A stretch of DNA of 8,003 bases from DASPXK01 sp035637315 (GTDB lineage: Bacteria; Chloroflexota; UBA6077; JACCZL01): the NCBI GenBank assembly GCA_035637315.1, contig DASPXK010000037.1:1-8003 (forward strand), in the 5' to 3' direction. Positions 7,150-8,003 of the stretch are shown here, one piece after another. A model generated the notes under the pieces. It was not told the DNA's origin. It was given only the letters and a program-made list of their open reading frames with translations, and did not search any database. Position 1 is the first letter of the stretch; every line of letters starts with the position of its first letter. Position numbers and translations under genes: made by a program.

Positions 7150-7161
7150 GACTCGGTTGCG
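7150..7161 (-). promoter_or_regulatory. Shared 12-base leader motif, copy upstream of tctC
   Basis: CGCAACCGAGTC on the minus strand is identical to 3643-3654. It begins directly after the tctC -10 box and so covers the predicted transcription start, a common operator position. The function is inferred from position and repetition only. Confidence 0.5.
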
Positions 7162-7191
7162 AATGTACGGGCTGCCTGATCGAGCTGTCAA
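7162..7191 (-). promoter_or_regulatory. Sigma-70-type promoter of tctC
   Basis: On the minus strand a perfect TTGACA (7186-7191) is followed after 18 bases by TACATT (7162-7167), four of six matches to the -10 consensus. Transcription would start near 7155, giving a leader of about 33 bases before the GTG at 7121. This is the best promoter in the window. Confidence 0.7.
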
Positions 7192-7245
7192 GGAAAACTG
7201 GTTTTTGTTTTCGCCTCTCGCCGTCATCCTGATTGTCATCCTGAG

Positions 7246-7282
7246 TTTTCATGTCCCATGGGGACACCCGCACGAATGAAAA
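7246..7282. repeat. Nested imperfect hairpin
   Basis: TTTTCAT (7246-7252) pairs with ATGAAAA (7276-7282). Inside it, TGTCCC (7252-7257) pairs with GGGACA (7261-7266) around an ATG loop. The two stems share the base at 7252, so they fold together only in trimmed form. It lies within the larger repeat patchwork and its role is unknown. Confidence 0.45.
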
Positions 7283-7320
7283 GGGCACCCATCGGACGTT
7301 TTTTTCAAAGCAGCCCCTAT

Positions 7321-7393
7321 TGTCATCCTGAGCAAAGCGAAGGATCCGTGCCCGGCAATGGGGTACGGATCCTTCGCTTCGCTCAGGATGACA
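7321..7393. repeat. 73-bp inverted-repeat element (REP/MITE-like, GTCATCCTGAG termini)
   Basis: The left arm 7321-7349 begins TGTCATCCTGAGCAAAGCGA and is the reverse complement of 7365-7393 with one mismatch (position 7334, A for G) over 29 bases. Pairing continues through a G-T wobble and CCC/GGG (7351-7353 with 7361-7363), leaving a 7-base loop, so the stem is about 33 bp. Repeats with GTCATCCTGAGCGAAGCGAAGGATC-type arms are, to my knowledge, dispersed between genes in some bacterial genomes. It has no coding capacity and no evident target-site duplication. It may be a non-autonomous mobile element or an mRNA-stabilising or transcription-blocking hairpin between the divergent genes. Confidence 0.88.
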
Positions 7394-7419
7394 GCGAGTG
7401 ATGACAACGACGGCTCAGG

Positions 7420-7449
7420 GTGACAGGGAGGGGTGAGGTCTGATATCGT
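7420..7449 (+). promoter_or_regulatory. Possible promoter of the UbiD-family gene
   Basis: GTGACA (7420-7425), five of six matches to the -35 consensus, is followed after 18 bases by TATCGT (7444-7449), four of six matches to the -10 consensus. Transcription would begin about 20 bases before the ATG at 7476. The -35 lies in a degenerate copy of the repeat terminus, so the element may have supplied it. This is a modest-quality call. Confidence 0.35.
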
Positions 7450-7475
7450 CGCGGTGACTGGGACGGGAGGACGCG

Positions 7476-8003
7476 ATGTCCGATCTGCGCGACTTCATTG
7501 CCAGGGTCGACGAGCTGGGCGAATTGCGGGTCGCGCGAGGGGCCGACCCGGACCTCGAGATCGGGGCGATAACCGACCTGGCCCAGCACCGCCGCGACGG
7601 GCCGGCCGTGCTGTTCGAGGACATCCTGGGCTACCCGGGCGGTCATCGTATCTTCGTGAATGCGATGGGCTCGCGGAGTCGGTCGGCGATGGTGCTGGGG
7701 TTGCCGACCGGGCTGCCCTATCGCGAGCTGGTGCCGCTCTGGCGCGAGCGGATGCGCTCCCTTAAGCCGATTCCCGTGCGCAAGGTCGGCGACGGCCCGG
7801 TCATGGAGAACGTCCGCCGTGGCGACGAGATCGACCTGACCCGCTTTCCGGTCCCACGTTGGCACGAGGGTGACGGCGGCCGATACATCGGGACCGGCGT
7901 GATCGACATCATTCGTGATCCTGAGAGCGACTGGGTGAATCTGGGCGCGTACCGCGTCATGCTCCAGGGTCCGCGCACGGTGACGATGTACATCTCGCCC
8001 GGC
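7476..8003 (+). CDS. UbiD-family decarboxylase, N-terminal part
   Basis: The first 176 residues are visible and the frame runs open to the right edge. UbiD-family enzymes use prenylated FMN to (de)carboxylate aromatic or alpha,beta-unsaturated acids; a full protein has about 450-500 residues. The opening MSDLRDFIARVDELGELR is typical, as are FEDILGYPG (47-55), FPVPRWHEGDGGRYIGTG (124-141) and WVNLGAYRV (153-161). N155 and R160 have the spacing of N168 and R173 in fungal Fdc1, the metal ligand and the arginine of the catalytic triad. The next ligand, a histidine after SPG, would be just past the edge, and the acidic triad residues are also outside. The start is ATG at 7476 with GGGAGG 5 bases upstream. 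No UbiX-type prenyltransferase is in the window. The substrate is unknown; it need not be the ubiquinone-pathway enzyme. Confidence 0.95.
   Translation, partial: MSDLRDFIARVDELGELRVARGADPDLEIGAITDLAQHRRDGPAVLFEDILGYPGGHRIFVNAMGSRSRSAMVLGLPTGLPYRELVPLWRERMRSLKPIPVRKVGDGPVMENVRRGDEIDLTRFPVPRWHEGDGGRYIGTGVIDIIRDPESDWVNLGAYRVMLQGPRTVTMYISPG

Larger units (their letters stand above)
7122..7475. other. Gene-free divergent region between tctC and the UbiD-family gene
   Basis: No frame here reads as a protein. The left part (7122-7191) holds the tctC leader, the shared 12-base motif and the promoter. The middle (7223-7425) is a patchwork of inverted-repeat ends around a 73-base hairpin. The right part (7420-7475) holds a possible promoter and the ribosome-binding site of the UbiD-family gene (GGGAGG, 7465-7470). 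The A+T content is visibly higher around 7195-7310 than in the flanking genes. Confidence 0.8.

Noticed and set aside
5916..7232. Plus-strand open frames opposite tctC (5916-6431 and 6666-7232)
   Set aside because: They are antisense shadows; the second contains Gly/Arg runs that are simply the complement of the Pro/Ala linker of TctC.
7299..7305. T-run after 7298 as a plus-strand intrinsic terminator
   Set aside because: No clean GC-rich stem precedes it and no plus-strand gene reads into it, since tctC lies on the minus strand.
7433..7765. 110-codon plus-strand frame overlapping the UbiD-family gene
   Set aside because: It is out of frame with the clear UbiD reading frame and starts before its ribosome-binding site.

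Overview
This is a GC-rich window (roughly two thirds G+C by eye) with dense, short-spaced genes and frequent TTG and GTG start codons. It most likely comes from an uncultured or environmental bacterium of the Chloroflexota. The pointers are a lipoprotein binding protein with a long Pro/Ala/Thr linker after the lipid cysteine, and an intergenic repeat with GTCATCCTGAG termini, a type I associate with such genomes. The lineage is inference; there is no marker gene here.

Layout. On the minus strand, reading from about 3660 down to the left edge, lies a four-gene operon: a cytosolic 4,5-dihydroxyphthalate-decarboxylase-like / NMT1-fold protein (2641-3627), a zinc-free quinone-oxidoreductase-type dehydrogenase (1614-2585), an M20 metallopeptidase (226-1605), and the start of a NitT/TauT-type ABC ATPase (1-263, running off the edge). 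Divergent from it on the plus strand are the two membrane subunits of a tripartite tricarboxylate transporter, tctA (3764-5272) and tctB (5253-5912). Convergent to these is the matching binding lipoprotein tctC (5934-7121, minus). A 354-base gene-free stretch (7122-7475) holds a good tctC promoter and a nested inverted-repeat element. It is followed by a UbiD-family decarboxylase (7476 to the right edge).

How the parts may work together. A TTT transporter for organic or aromatic acids, a UbiD (prenylated-FMN) decarboxylase, a dihydroxyphthalate-decarboxylase relative, an oxidoreductase and an amidohydrolase-type peptidase fit uptake and stepwise breakdown of a carboxylated, perhaps aromatic or amide-linked, compound. 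The substrate cannot be read from the sequence. An exact 12-base motif at the predicted transcription starts of both the operon and tctC hints that they share a regulator.

Several starts were placed by ribosome-binding sites rather than by the longest frame: GTG at 3627, GTG at 2585, TTG at 1605, TTG at 263 and TTG at 5253.
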